A stretch of 64,000 bases of DNA from JBQDBK01 sp052090825 (GTDB lineage: Bacteria; Bacillota; Clostridia; Tissierellales; Peptoniphilaceae), in the NCBI GenBank assembly GCA_052090825.1, contig JBQDBK010000011.1:1-64000 (forward strand). Reading direction: 5' to 3'. Of the stretch, positions 43,525 through 51,259 are shown piece after piece; positions within the stretch are counted from its first letter, which is position 1, and each line of letters starts with the position of its first letter. The position numbers and the translations under genes are program-made. Below the pieces are notes generated by a model, which had not been told where the DNA came from, searched no databases, and saw only the letters and a program-made list of their open reading frames with translations.

Positions 43525-44812
43525 AAAATTCCTCGATTCTATTAGACATTAAAGTTTCTTTAAAAGCTTTATTTTCTAAGTCTATTAAAAATTTATCTTT
43601 AGGATTAAGTCCTTGATTTAAAAGATTTATTAATGGTTTTAAATATTCTTTTTCTTCATTAGTAAGGCTTTTACTTGCAAGTTCTACTAAAAATTTACCA
43701 TGTTCTAAAAGACTTTTATTTAAGTAAATTGTATTTAAGCCTTTATCCTTAGATTTTTCTTTTACAGCCATTACATCTTGGTAAGTTACTTTTTCGAAAA
43801 GCTCATACAGTATATGAAGATTTTCTTGAGAATAAAATAAACCTTTAATAAGTGCCACTGCAGAAAAATTTAAAGGGAAGTTTACACTATCAAACATCCT
43901 AAACTCTAAATAATTTTTAACTCTTATGTCAGGAAAAACTATTGAAAGCATATGGAATATAAAATCTTCTGTAGGATTGTTAATATATAAATTTTTAAAC
44001 TTTTCTTCTGTTTTGAATAATTTTCCATCTTTTTCTATAAATATTGGACTATTATTTATTATAAATTCCGCATATCTTTCATAAGATAAGTTTTTATCAA
44101 AAGCTAGACTCAAAAGACCAGATCTATCATTATCGGTATTTTCCCAAATAGTTTGTCTAAGATTATGTTTTTTGTATATTTCATTTTCAAATATAGGAGA
44201 ATTATCAAAAAGTGAGTACAAAATAGGAGAAATAGCAGAAGCTACAAAATACTTTAATTTAAAATCATTTTCATCTTTATAATCTATACTAATTTGAACA
44301 GAAGAAGTTCCTTTCATCATATTATATGCCAAAGTTCCTTTTTCCTTAAAGTGATTATACATGTATTTATACCTATTTTTGGGAAGAATTTTTATTTCAT
44401 CAATTTTCGTTTTAGGATGATAGCCAAGGGCCAAAATGCTCTGATTTTTTGAAGCAAAAATTTTATAGGCATTATTAATAAATTTTTTATAAATACAAAC
44501 TAATTCCTTAATTGTCTTTTTATAATTAATACTTACTTCGAATTGTGAACCTGGCTCTGTAGAAACATTTATTTCTTCAGACTCAAAACCTAGCATGTAT
44601 CCATTTTCTAAATGAGGAAGTCCATTGTAAATATTACATAATTCTCTTATGCTCTCTTCAACTCCATTTTTATTATAAAAAGAAATAGTTTTAAAACTAT
44701 TATTATCTATAATAAAATGCTCGAATTCAGTTCCTATACTAAATTCACTAGAATTTTTTTCGCCTTTTTTAATATAATCAATTACTTTATTAGTTATTAT
44801 TTTAGAATCCAC
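43517..44812 (-). CDS. gshA: Glutamate-cysteine ligase, GCS2 family
   Basis: A 431-residue enzyme that would join glutamate to cysteine through the gamma-carboxyl using ATP. FSIGTEFEHFIID carries the metal-binding glutamate pair near residue 27. EPGSQFEVSI is the glutamate-binding block, and MKGTSSVQISIDY (the usual MRxTCxxQVNxD region), then NYLEFRMFDSVNFP are the conserved GCS2 blocks. The GTG start is seven bases after AAGGAGG. It leads a two-gene minus-strand operon with an ATP-grasp ligase. The GCS2 type is the one found in plants, cyanobacteria and some actinobacteria and proteobacteria; the two-domain GshF type of many Firmicutes is not what is seen here. Confidence 0.82.
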   Translation of the reverse strand: MDSKIITNKVIDYIKKGEKNSSEFSIGTEFEHFIIDNNSFKTISFYNKNGVEESIRELCNIYNGLPHLENGYMLGFESEEINVSTEPGSQFEVSINYKKTIKELVCIYKKFINNAYKIFASKNQSILALGYHPKTKIDEIKILPKNRYKYMYNHFKEKGTLAYNMMKGTSSVQISIDYKDENDFKLKYFVASAISPILYSLFDNSPIFENEIYKKHNLRQTIWENTDNDRSGLLSLAFDKNLSYERYAEFIINNSPIFIEKDGKLFKTEEKFKNLYINNPTEDFIFHMLSIVFPDIRVKNYLEFRMFDSVNFPLNFSAVALIKGLFYSQENLHILYELFEKVTYQDVMAVKEKSKDKGLNTIYLNKSLLEHGKFLVELASKSLTNEEKEYLKPLINLLNQGLNPKDKFLIDLENKAFKETLMSNRIEEFYV

Positions 44813-44954
44813 AAAAGGACCTCCTTAAAACATTATTATTAAATTATACCACAAAAATCCAATTTCAAAGATATATGTCTATTAAGAAAACTTAAAAAGT
44901 AATATAATTAAGTTAGATGCCTACTTTTAAAATTAAAATTTAAGAGGTGAGAAA

Positions 44955-45305
44955 ATGCAAGATAATATTATAAAAATGACAAGGCAAAAAGAATTAGAGC
45001 TTGAAAGTATAATAGAAATATTAAAAGAAAAAATCAAGGGAGAATTAATATCTAAAGTATATGAAAATATAAAAGGCGTAAAAATAGTTTTGTTAAATTT
45101 TGAAAAATACTATTTTAGAACTGGAGGAAAGGCAGGATTAAGTATCCTTTTGACAGAAGATAATAACTTTCAAAAAGTATCCCTAATTGGATTTGCTGGT
45201 GGAGGAGGTATTTTAAATATTACTTTTGGGGCAAATAATGACTTTCTAGAAAAAGGAGAAGAAATCTTATTAGGATTAGGCTTTGAAAGAGAAATATTTA
45301 ATTAA
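44955..45305 (+). CDS. Small uncharacterised protein, possibly DUF6054
   Basis: A 116-residue soluble protein. The N-terminal ~45 residues are helical and charged; the C-terminal part is a beta-rich stretch with YYFRTGGKAGLSILLTE, then VSLIGFAGGGGILNITFG and a final helix. The arrangement of a GG-turn strand pair and a glycine-rich strand recalls DUF6054, but I cannot confirm this. A good AAGAGGTGAG ribosome site supports the start. It is divergent from gshA and not followed closely by another gene. Function unknown. Confidence 0.65.
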   Translation: MQDNIIKMTRQKELELESIIEILKEKIKGELISKVYENIKGVKIVLLNFEKYYFRTGGKAGLSILLTEDNNFQKVSLIGFAGGGGILNITFGANNDFLEKGEEILLGLGFEREIFN

Positions 45306-45336
45306 TTTTTATTTAATAATTTAATAAAAAAATAAA

Positions 45337-45363
45337 AGCAATTTATATTTTATATAAATTGCT
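45337..45363. repeat. Inverted repeat, possible terminator
   Basis: AGCAATTTATA at 45337-45347 and TATAAATTGCT at 45353-45363. On plus there is no T-run after it; on minus it is followed by a U-rich stretch, yet no minus-strand gene ends here. Role unclear. Confidence 0.4.
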
Positions 45364-45472
45364 AAAGTATAAGGTTTTTCAAGGCGAAAGCTATAACAAT
45401 AATAATTATTACTTAACTTAAAAGGGTAAGATTATAGTATAAAGTGTTTATAAATATAGAAAGGAGAAATAA

Positions 45473-46903
45473 ATGGAATTTAATATAAATAAAACAGGTG
45501 GACTAAAGGTGTCCTTTATTAAAGAAGGTGAAAGTTTAGATAACCCAATATACAAATGGGCTAAGGACCATAAAAATTTCAAAGGTGAAATGGGGGAACT
45601 ATTATATTTTCCAAAATTAGATGGGGAATCTGAAGTTCTATTTGGTCTAGGAAATCTTGATGAAATTGACTTAGATAAAATAAGACTTGGATTTTATAAA
45701 CTAGCCAAACTATTACAAGACAAGAATGAAAAAGAAGTGGAAATTAGTATGCCAGATTTAAAAATGTGTAATAGGAAAACTTTAATGGCTGTTTATGAGG
45801 GATTTAGACAAGCTGAATATTTATTTTCTAAGAAAGAAATAAAAAAAGAGAGTAAAGAATTAATTGTTAATTATACTGCCTTTAAAGGACCAGAGGAAAA
45901 ACTTAAAGAGGGCCTAAATAGAATTAAATCTCAAATGGAAGGTGTGTTTTTAGCTAGAGACCTAGTAAATGAGACATCAAATGTTATATATCCAGAAAGC
46001 TTAGCAAATATAGCTAAAGAAAAATTAGAAAATTTAGGTGTAGATGTAAAAGTTTATAATAAAGAAGAAATAAAAGATATGGGTTTGGTAGCCTTTTTGT
46101 CAGTAGCTCAAGGATCTGACAAGGAAGCGAAACTTATTGTAATGAAATATATAGGAGACAAGGAAAGTAGTTTGACAACAGGTCTTGTTGGGAAAGGGCT
46201 AACTTATGATAGTGGCGGTTATTCAATAAAATCAGCTAAAGGTATGGCTAGTATGCATTGTGATATGGGTGGAGCAGGAACTGTAATAGGAACCATGTAT
46301 GCTTTGGCAAAATCTAAAGCTAAGAGTAATGTAGTAGGTGTAGTAGCTGCTTGTGAAAACTTAATTTCTGGAAAAGCATATAAAACAGGAGATATAATAT
46401 CCTCTCTTTCAGGTAAGACTATTGAAGTTGCAAATACTGATGCTGAAGGAAGGCTGACATTGGCTGATGCTGTGTACTATACAAGCAATAATTTAAAAGT
46501 TGATAAAATAATAGATCTTGCTACTTTAACTGGTGCAGTATCATCAGCTTTAGGAGAAGAATATACAGGAGCTATTACTAACAATGAAGAATTCTTTGAA
46601 GACTTTAAGCTTGCTGCAAGTGAAGCTGGAGAAAAAGTATGGGAATTACCTAATGATGAAAAATATAAAGAATACTATAAATCTAAGGTAGCAGACTTAA
46701 AAAATATTTCTTCCAATGGTGCAGGAACAATAACTGCAGGACAGTTTGTAGGAGAATTTGTAACCAATAATATACCTTGGATTCATTTAGATATAGCAGG
46801 AACAGCTTATATAAGTAAGGCTACAGGATATTTACCAGAAAGAGCAACAGGAATTCATGTAAAGGCGCTTCACAATTTATTGAATCCTATAAGTGAATGT
46901 TAA
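45473..46903 (+). CDS. pepA: Leucyl aminopeptidase, M17 family
   Basis: Cytosolic two-metal aminopeptidase, 476 residues. The N-terminal macro-like domain is divergent; the catalytic domain has VGKGLTYDSGGYSIK (active-site Lys and metal Asp), MHCDMGGAGTVIG, and the family signature NTDAEGRLTLADA with metal-binding Asp and Glu and the arginine. ARDLVNETSNVIYPESLA is the linker typical of M17. A strong AAAGGAG site is nine bases before the start. It finishes the breakdown of peptides cut by PepF. It is monocistronic and closed by a strong terminator. Confidence 0.95.
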   Translation: MEFNINKTGGLKVSFIKEGESLDNPIYKWAKDHKNFKGEMGELLYFPKLDGESEVLFGLGNLDEIDLDKIRLGFYKLAKLLQDKNEKEVEISMPDLKMCNRKTLMAVYEGFRQAEYLFSKKEIKKESKELIVNYTAFKGPEEKLKEGLNRIKSQMEGVFLARDLVNETSNVIYPESLANIAKEKLENLGVDVKVYNKEEIKDMGLVAFLSVAQGSDKEAKLIVMKYIGDKESSLTTGLVGKGLTYDSGGYSIKSAKGMASMHCDMGGAGTVIGTMYALAKSKAKSNVVGVVAACENLISGKAYKTGDIISSLSGKTIEVANTDAEGRLTLADAVYYTSNNLKVDKIIDLATLTGAVSSALGEEYTGAITNNEEFFEDFKLAASEAGEKVWELPNDEKYKEYYKSKVADLKNISSNGAGTITAGQFVGEFVTNNIPWIHLDIAGTAYISKATGYLPERATGIHVKALHNLLNPISEC

Positions 46904-46904
46904 T

Positions 46905-46933
46905 AAAAAAGATGGCTATTAGCCATCTTTTTT
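46905..46933 (+). terminator. Intrinsic terminator after pepA
   Basis: GATGGCT, loop ATT, AGCCATC, flanked by six A on the left and six T on the right. The next 230 bases up to gltS contain no gene I can support. Confidence 0.94.
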
Positions 46934-47165
46934 AATGGAAACAATTTCTAGAAAATTAGAAAATTTATATATAAAATTTTGTGAATTAAAATATACTTTA
47001 AGTTTTGATTAAATTCTAATAATTTGCTATACTAAAAGTAATAAATATTAATAGATTAAAGGATTACAGAAAAGCTTATTAAATAATCTGAAATCGTTAA
47101 CATAATTGATATTAATATTTTGCTAGAGAAATTATTTAAAGATAATTAAATTCAGGAGGTAATTA

Positions 47166-48404
47166 ATGGTATTTAAAAATGTAGGTGGAGTCTTAAATAT
47201 TAATCTAAATGCAATTATAACTTTAGCTTTAGCAGTAATTTTATTACAATTAGGATTTTTCACAAATAGAAAAATTAAAATTATAGATAAATACTGCATA
47301 CCAGCACCAGTTGTCGGAGGATTTATATTTATGTTTATCACATGGTTAGGACATATAAATAATTTATTTGTTTTTAACTTTGAAAATATTTATCAAGATG
47401 TTTTTATGTTAGCTTTTTTTACAACAGTAGGGCTTGGGGCAAGCTTTAAAATTTTAAGAAAAGGTGGTAAATTACTTATAATTTACTGGCTTATTGCAGG
47501 CGTAGTTTCAATTATACAAAATACTTTAGGTATTACAATATCTAAAATTATTGGTATAGAAGCTCCTTACGCTCTATTATCAAGTGCAATTTCTATGATT
47601 GGTGGACATGGAGCAGCTTTATCTTACGGGGATGAATTTTCAAAGTTGGGTTATGAAATAGCCCCTTTAGTAGGAGCCGCTGCTGCAACATTTGGTCTTA
47701 TATGCGCCGTTCTTATAGGAGGACCATTGGGAAGAAGACTTATTGAAAAAAATAATTTAAGTCCAGATGAAGATGAAATCATTGATGAATCTATTATGAA
47801 TATAAATGCAGATAGGGGAGAAAAATTAAATTCACTTGATATTTTGAATAATGTAACAGCTATAATAGTTTGCATGGCTATAGGAACTATGATTGTGAAT
47901 TGGGTAAATGAGAGTTTTGATTTACCTGTACCTACTTATGTGGGAGCTATGTTCGTTGCAGTAATTGCTAGGAATTTAAATACAAAATTTAAATTTTATA
48001 AATTTGATTTTGCTGTTGTTGATAATATAGGAAATGTGATGTTGAGCTTATATTTATCATTAGCTCTTATGACTTTAAAACTATGGGATCTTTCAGGATT
48101 AATAGGGGGAGTATTGATAATAGTCTTAATGCAAGTAATTGTACTATCCCTACTATCATATTTTGTAGTATTTAGGATATTAGGAAGTAACTACGATGCT
48201 GCTGTTATGTGTGCTGGTTTATGTGGTCATGCTTTAGGAGCAACACCATCTGGTATAGTTAATATGACAGCTTTAAATGATAAGTATGGAATGAGTAGAA
48301 AAGCTATGATGATAGTACCTATAGTAGGAGCTTTTTTGGTAGATATAGTTTATCAACCTCAGACTATATTTTTTATAAAGATGTTTGTAGAAAATTTAAA
48401 GTGA
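47166..48404 (+). CDS. gltS: Sodium/glutamate symporter GltS
   Basis: A 412-residue membrane carrier with about ten helices, importing glutamate with Na+. Family features: YCIPAPVVGGFIFMF near residue 44, GLGASFKILRKGGK, SSAISMIGGHGAALSYGDEF (first re-entrant loop, GGHG), and the symmetry-related CAGLCGHALGATPSGIVNM (second loop) near residue 355. AGGAGG is six bases before the start. With the Na+/H+ antiporter at 16166 it fits a sodium-coupled amino-acid economy. A 25-bp hairpin terminator follows. Confidence 0.94.
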   Translation: MVFKNVGGVLNINLNAIITLALAVILLQLGFFTNRKIKIIDKYCIPAPVVGGFIFMFITWLGHINNLFVFNFENIYQDVFMLAFFTTVGLGASFKILRKGGKLLIIYWLIAGVVSIIQNTLGITISKIIGIEAPYALLSSAISMIGGHGAALSYGDEFSKLGYEIAPLVGAAAATFGLICAVLIGGPLGRRLIEKNNLSPDEDEIIDESIMNINADRGEKLNSLDILNNVTAIIVCMAIGTMIVNWVNESFDLPVPTYVGAMFVAVIARNLNTKFKFYKFDFAVVDNIGNVMLSLYLSLALMTLKLWDLSGLIGGVLIIVLMQVIVLSLLSYFVVFRILGSNYDAAVMCAGLCGHALGATPSGIVNMTALNDKYGMSRKAMMIVPIVGAFLVDIVYQPQTIFFIKMFVENLK

Positions 48405-48409
48405 TGTAA

Positions 48410-48461
48410 AAATTTACAAAGGCTAGATACTTAATTTTAAGTATCTAGCCTTTGTAAATTT
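48410..48461. terminator. Long perfect hairpin after gltS
   Basis: A 25-bp perfect inverted repeat at 48410-48434 and 48437-48461 with a two-base centre, starting with AAATTTACAAAGG. It is far longer than a typical terminator stem. A short T-rich stretch follows on plus. Confidence 0.85.
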
Positions 48462-48523
48462 CTTAGTGTTTAAGAAAATATATACAAGTGATATAATTTA
48501 ATATAATAGGAGATGAAAGTTTT

Positions 48524-48778
48524 ATGATTGAAAAATTAATTTTTATTTTTCTTATAGCTTTAATTATATTTACTTTAATTAATACTATAAATTCAAGAAA
48601 AAGTTTTTATAGAGATCAAACAGATATAGATTTAATTGAAAAGAATATAAAAGAAGATATAATTAATCAAGCTAAAAGTTTGAAAAAATCAGGGGAAATT
48701 ACAAAAGCGGTAAGGTTAATTAGAAGGGAAACTGGAATGAGCTTAAAAGAAGCTAAATCTTATATAGATAGTTTATAG
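48524..48778 (+). CDS. Small membrane-anchored protein with L7/L12-C-terminal-like domain
   Basis: An 84-residue protein. Residues 2-20 are a single hydrophobic helix. The last ~40 residues, ending AVRLIRRETGMSLKEAKSYI, closely follow the helix-turn pattern of the ribosomal protein L7/L12 C-terminal domain (IKxVRExTGLGLKEAKxLVE). Such membrane-tethered L7/L12-like mini-proteins occur in Firmicutes without a known function. The ribosome site is AGGAGATG. It lies 39 bases before the LOG-family gene and may share its transcript. Confidence 0.7.
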   Translation: MIEKLIFIFLIALIIFTLINTINSRKSFYRDQTDIDLIEKNIKEDIINQAKSLKKSGEITKAVRLIRRETGMSLKEAKSYIDSL

Positions 48779-48817
48779 ATTTTATAAAAGGATTATTTAA
48801 AATGTAGTGAGGGTAAA

Positions 48818-49363
48818 ATGAATATAACAGTTTATTGTGGCTCTAGTTTAGGAAATAAAAAAATTTATAGTGATTCTGCCTTTAACTTAGCTAAGTGGAT
48901 TGTAAAAAAAGGTCATAAATTAATTTATGGAGGAGGGAAAGCTGGTCTTATGGGTATTGTATCAAATACCGTTATAGAAAATGGTGGGGAGGCTATAGGA
49001 ATTATACCTCATTTTTTATTAGATAGAGAACTAGGTAATGAAAATATTACGCAACTTATAAAAGTTGAAAATATGTCTCAGAGAAAAAATATGATGGTAA
49101 AATTAGGAGATGCTTACATAGCACTACCTGGGGGTGCTGGGACGTTAGAAGAAATATCTGAAGTTATATCTTGGTCTAGAGTTGGACAAAATGCTAATCC
49201 TTGTATTTTCTTTAATGTAGATAATTACTATGATTCTCTGATGAGAGTTTATGATCAAATGGTTGAAAGTGGATTTTTAAGCAAAAAAGATAGAGATAAA
49301 ATATTATTCTCAGATTCTATAGATGAAATAGAAAATTTTATAATTAATTACAATCTTTTCTAA
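48818..49363 (+). CDS. LOG-family (TIGR00730) nucleotide phosphoribohydrolase-like protein
   Basis: A 181-residue Rossmann-fold protein. ITVYCGSSLGN is the opening, YGGGKAGLMGIVSN the first glycine-rich loop, and LPGGAGTLEEISEVISW the PGGxGTxxE active-site motif, preceded by MSQRKNMM, whose arginine is conserved. Plant LOG enzymes release cytokinin bases from their 5'-monophosphates; bacterial members hydrolyse nucleoside monophosphates. The annotation as 'lysine decarboxylase' sometimes given to this family is incorrect. A GTGAGGG site precedes the start. Confidence 0.9.
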   Translation: MNITVYCGSSLGNKKIYSDSAFNLAKWIVKKGHKLIYGGGKAGLMGIVSNTVIENGGEAIGIIPHFLLDRELGNENITQLIKVENMSQRKNMMVKLGDAYIALPGGAGTLEEISEVISWSRVGQNANPCIFFNVDNYYDSLMRVYDQMVESGFLSKKDRDKILFSDSIDEIENFIINYNLF

Positions 49364-49386
49364 GATTAATTTTAAAAGGAGTTTGT

Positions 49387-49923
49387 ATGGATACTGAAAA
49401 AGCAGTGATAGTATATGGTAGTAAATATGGAAGTTCAAAGTCTTATGCAGAAGAATTATCTAGATTAACAAATATAAAATTTTTATCATACAAAAAAATA
49501 AAGGATCTAGGGCAATATGAGACAGTTATATATATAGGATCTATGTATGCTGGTGGAATTCTTGGCCTTTCTGATACCATAAAGAACTTGAATAATAAGA
49601 ATATTTTAATTGTAAGTGTAGTATTAGCTGATATATCTCTTGAAAGTAATATAGAAAATATAAATAAGTCTTTGTTAAAACAAGTACCAAGAGCTATTTA
49701 TGATAAATCAAAAAAGTTTTATTTAAGGGGTAGTATTGATTACGATAAGTTGGGTTTTATTGATAAGAATTTAATGAAAATGCTTTATCGTAGATCTTCT
49801 AAATTAAAAGAAGAAAATAGGACACCTGAAATGGAAGTTATTTTAGAAACCTATAATAAAAAAGTAAATTTTATAGATTATAGCAAATTAGAAGATATTG
49901 TAGAATATTTAAGTAGTTTATAG
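49387..49923 (+). CDS. Flavodoxin-domain protein (HemG/protoporphyrinogen-oxidase-like)
   Basis: A 178-residue flavodoxin-fold protein. The FMN phosphate loop is YGSKYGSSKSYAE at the N-terminus, a second flavin loop is YIGSMYAGGILG, and the C-terminal part has RGSIDYDKLGFIDKNLMKML, the segment shared with HemG-like and menaquinone-linked flavodoxins. No haem-synthesis gene is nearby and the organism looks anaerobic, so a general redox role is as likely as protoporphyrinogen oxidation. AAGGAG precedes the start; a terminator follows. Confidence 0.82.
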   Translation: MDTEKAVIVYGSKYGSSKSYAEELSRLTNIKFLSYKKIKDLGQYETVIYIGSMYAGGILGLSDTIKNLNNKNILIVSVVLADISLESNIENINKSLLKQVPRAIYDKSKKFYLRGSIDYDKLGFIDKNLMKMLYRRSSKLKEENRTPEMEVILETYNKKVNFIDYSKLEDIVEYLSSL

Positions 49924-49948
49924 AGGGTCTTAATAAGGCCTCTTTTTT
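49922..49948 (+). terminator. Intrinsic terminator after the flavodoxin gene
   Basis: AGAGG at 49922-49926 pairs with CCTCT at 49939-49943; the stem is extended inward past a bulged G, and a six-T run follows. It begins inside the stop codon. Confidence 0.85.
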
Positions 49949-49957
49949 ATTTAATAA

Positions 49958-49989
49958 AAAAGAGTTAGATTTTAAAATCTAACTCTTTT
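49958..49989 (-). terminator. Terminator of the tRNA-Cys transcript
   Basis: A 32-base perfect palindrome with AAAAGAGTTAGA on the left and its complement on the right, directly downstream of the tRNA on the minus strand and followed there by a U-run. It can also act on plus. Confidence 0.9.
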
Positions 49990-49991
49990 GC

Positions 49992-50065
49992 TGGAGGCGA
50001 CAACCAGATTTGAACTGGTGATGAGGGTGTTGCAGACCCGTGCCTTACCACTTGGCTATGTCGCC
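49992..50065 (-). tRNA. tRNA-Cys (GCA)
   Basis: The reverse complement folds as a 74-base tRNA with encoded CCA. The seven-bp acceptor stem is GGCGACA with TGTCGCC. The D arm is GCC AAGTGGTAA GGC. The anticodon loop CTGCAAC gives anticodon GCA for cysteine, and the T arm is ACCAG TTCAAAT CTGGT. It stands alone as a single-tRNA unit, with its terminator three bases on, and is divergent from pheS. Confidence 0.96.
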
Positions 50066-50162
50066 TTAAGTACTAATTTAGTTTAACATAGGAAGTTTAA
50101 AAAAACAAGTATAAATTTACAAAGTTTATACATACAAAATATTGATCAAATGGCTGTAGAAA

Positions 50163-50191
50163 TTGATAATACCCTATCTTCGTGCTATAAT
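50163..50191 (+). promoter_or_regulatory. pheST promoter
   Basis: TTGATA at 50163-50168, a 17-base spacer, TATAAT at 50186-50191. The pheS start is at 50225, so the leader is only about 25-30 bases. Confidence 0.8.
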
Positions 50192-50224
50192 ATTTTTTAT
50201 GAATGTGCAAAATGGGAGGATATC

Positions 50225-51247
50225 ATGAGAGATAAAATTTTAAATATAAAAAATAAAGCAAAAGAAGAGCTAGAGCAAGCTAATGAACTAAAGAAAATTG
50301 AAGATATCAGAATAAAGTATCTTGGGAAAAAAGGAGAATTAACTTTAGTTTTAAGAGAAATGGGAAAACTTTCTAGCGAAGAAAGACCTATAATAGGAGC
50401 ATTAGCTAATGAAATAAGAACATTTATAGACGATGAAATAAAAGCAAAAGTAAAAAAATTAAATGATGAATTACTTAATAAAAGATTATTAGACGAGAGA
50501 ATAGATATAACACTTAAAGAAAATAAAGTCATAGTAGGCCATGAGCATCCTCTTATAAAAACCTTAGAAGAATTAGAAAATTTATTTATAAATATGGGAT
50601 TTACTGTTTATGATGGACCAGAGGTTGAGTCTGTAGAAAATAATTTTGACTTATTAAATGCCCCTAAAAATCATCCATCAAGAGATTTGACAGATACTTT
50701 TTATATAGATGATAAAACTTTACTTAGAACTCAAACTTCACCTGTACAAATCAGGGCTATGAAAGAGCAAGGGGCTCCTCTTAGGATGGTTTGTTCTGGT
50801 AGAGTATTTAGGTCTGATGAGGTTGACGCTACCCATTCTCCAATGTTTCATCAATTAGAAGGTTTAATAGTTGATGAAAATATTTCTATGGCAAATTTAT
50901 TTGAAACGTTAAATATTTTTGTTAAAACGCTTTTTGGAGATGAAATGAAAACTAGATTTAGACCTCATTATTTCCCATTTACAGAACCTAGTGCGGAGGT
51001 AGATGTTACTTGTACTGTATGTGGAGGTAAGGGATGTAGTGCTTGCAATAATACAGGATGGAGTATGGAGCTTTTAGGTTGTGGAATGGTTCACCCTAAT
51101 GTCTTAAAAAACTGTGGAATAGACCCTGAAAAATATTCTGGTTTTGCATTTGGCATGGGAATTGATAGAATTGCAATGGTAAAATATAAGCTTAATGATA
51201 TTAGATTACTTTTTGATAATGACAATAGATTTTTAAATCAATTTTAG
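50225..51247 (+). CDS. pheS: Phenylalanyl-tRNA synthetase alpha subunit
   Basis: Catalytic subunit of the alpha2-beta2 enzyme that charges tRNA-Phe, 340 residues from ATG 50225 (five bases after GGGAGGA). The reading frame extends 25 codons upstream, but that part contains the promoter and is not expected to be translated. An N-terminal coiled coil (about 1-85) precedes the class II core: RDLTDTFYIDDKTLLRTQTSPVQIRAM (motif 1/2), RVFRSDEVDATHSPMFHQLEGL (motif 2), RPHYFPFTEPSAEVDV and FGMGIDRIAMVKY (motif 3). CTVCGGKGCSACNNTGW is a four-cysteine zinc-ribbon-like insertion of the kind seen in many PheS proteins. It is followed 12 bases later by pheT. Confidence 0.97.
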   Translation: MRDKILNIKNKAKEELEQANELKKIEDIRIKYLGKKGELTLVLREMGKLSSEERPIIGALANEIRTFIDDEIKAKVKKLNDELLNKRLLDERIDITLKENKVIVGHEHPLIKTLEELENLFINMGFTVYDGPEVESVENNFDLLNAPKNHPSRDLTDTFYIDDKTLLRTQTSPVQIRAMKEQGAPLRMVCSGRVFRSDEVDATHSPMFHQLEGLIVDENISMANLFETLNIFVKTLFGDEMKTRFRPHYFPFTEPSAEVDVTCTVCGGKGCSACNNTGWSMELLGCGMVHPNVLKNCGIDPEKYSGFAFGMGIDRIAMVKYKLNDIRLLFDNDNRFLNQF

Positions 51248-51259
51248 TGGAGGATTAAG

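Noticed and set aside
48818..49363. Annotation as lysine decarboxylase
   Set aside because: The PGGxGTxxE motif marks the LOG family; the decarboxylase label is a known misnomer.
49387..49923. Flavodoxin as a partner of the flavodiiron protein
   Set aside because: It lies 8 kb away in a different unit and its C-terminal segment is of the HemG-like type.
50150..50224. Longer PheS N-terminus starting at 50150
   Set aside because: The extra 25 codons contain the promoter elements and the ribosome site for ATG 50225, and the shorter form has the standard PheS length.
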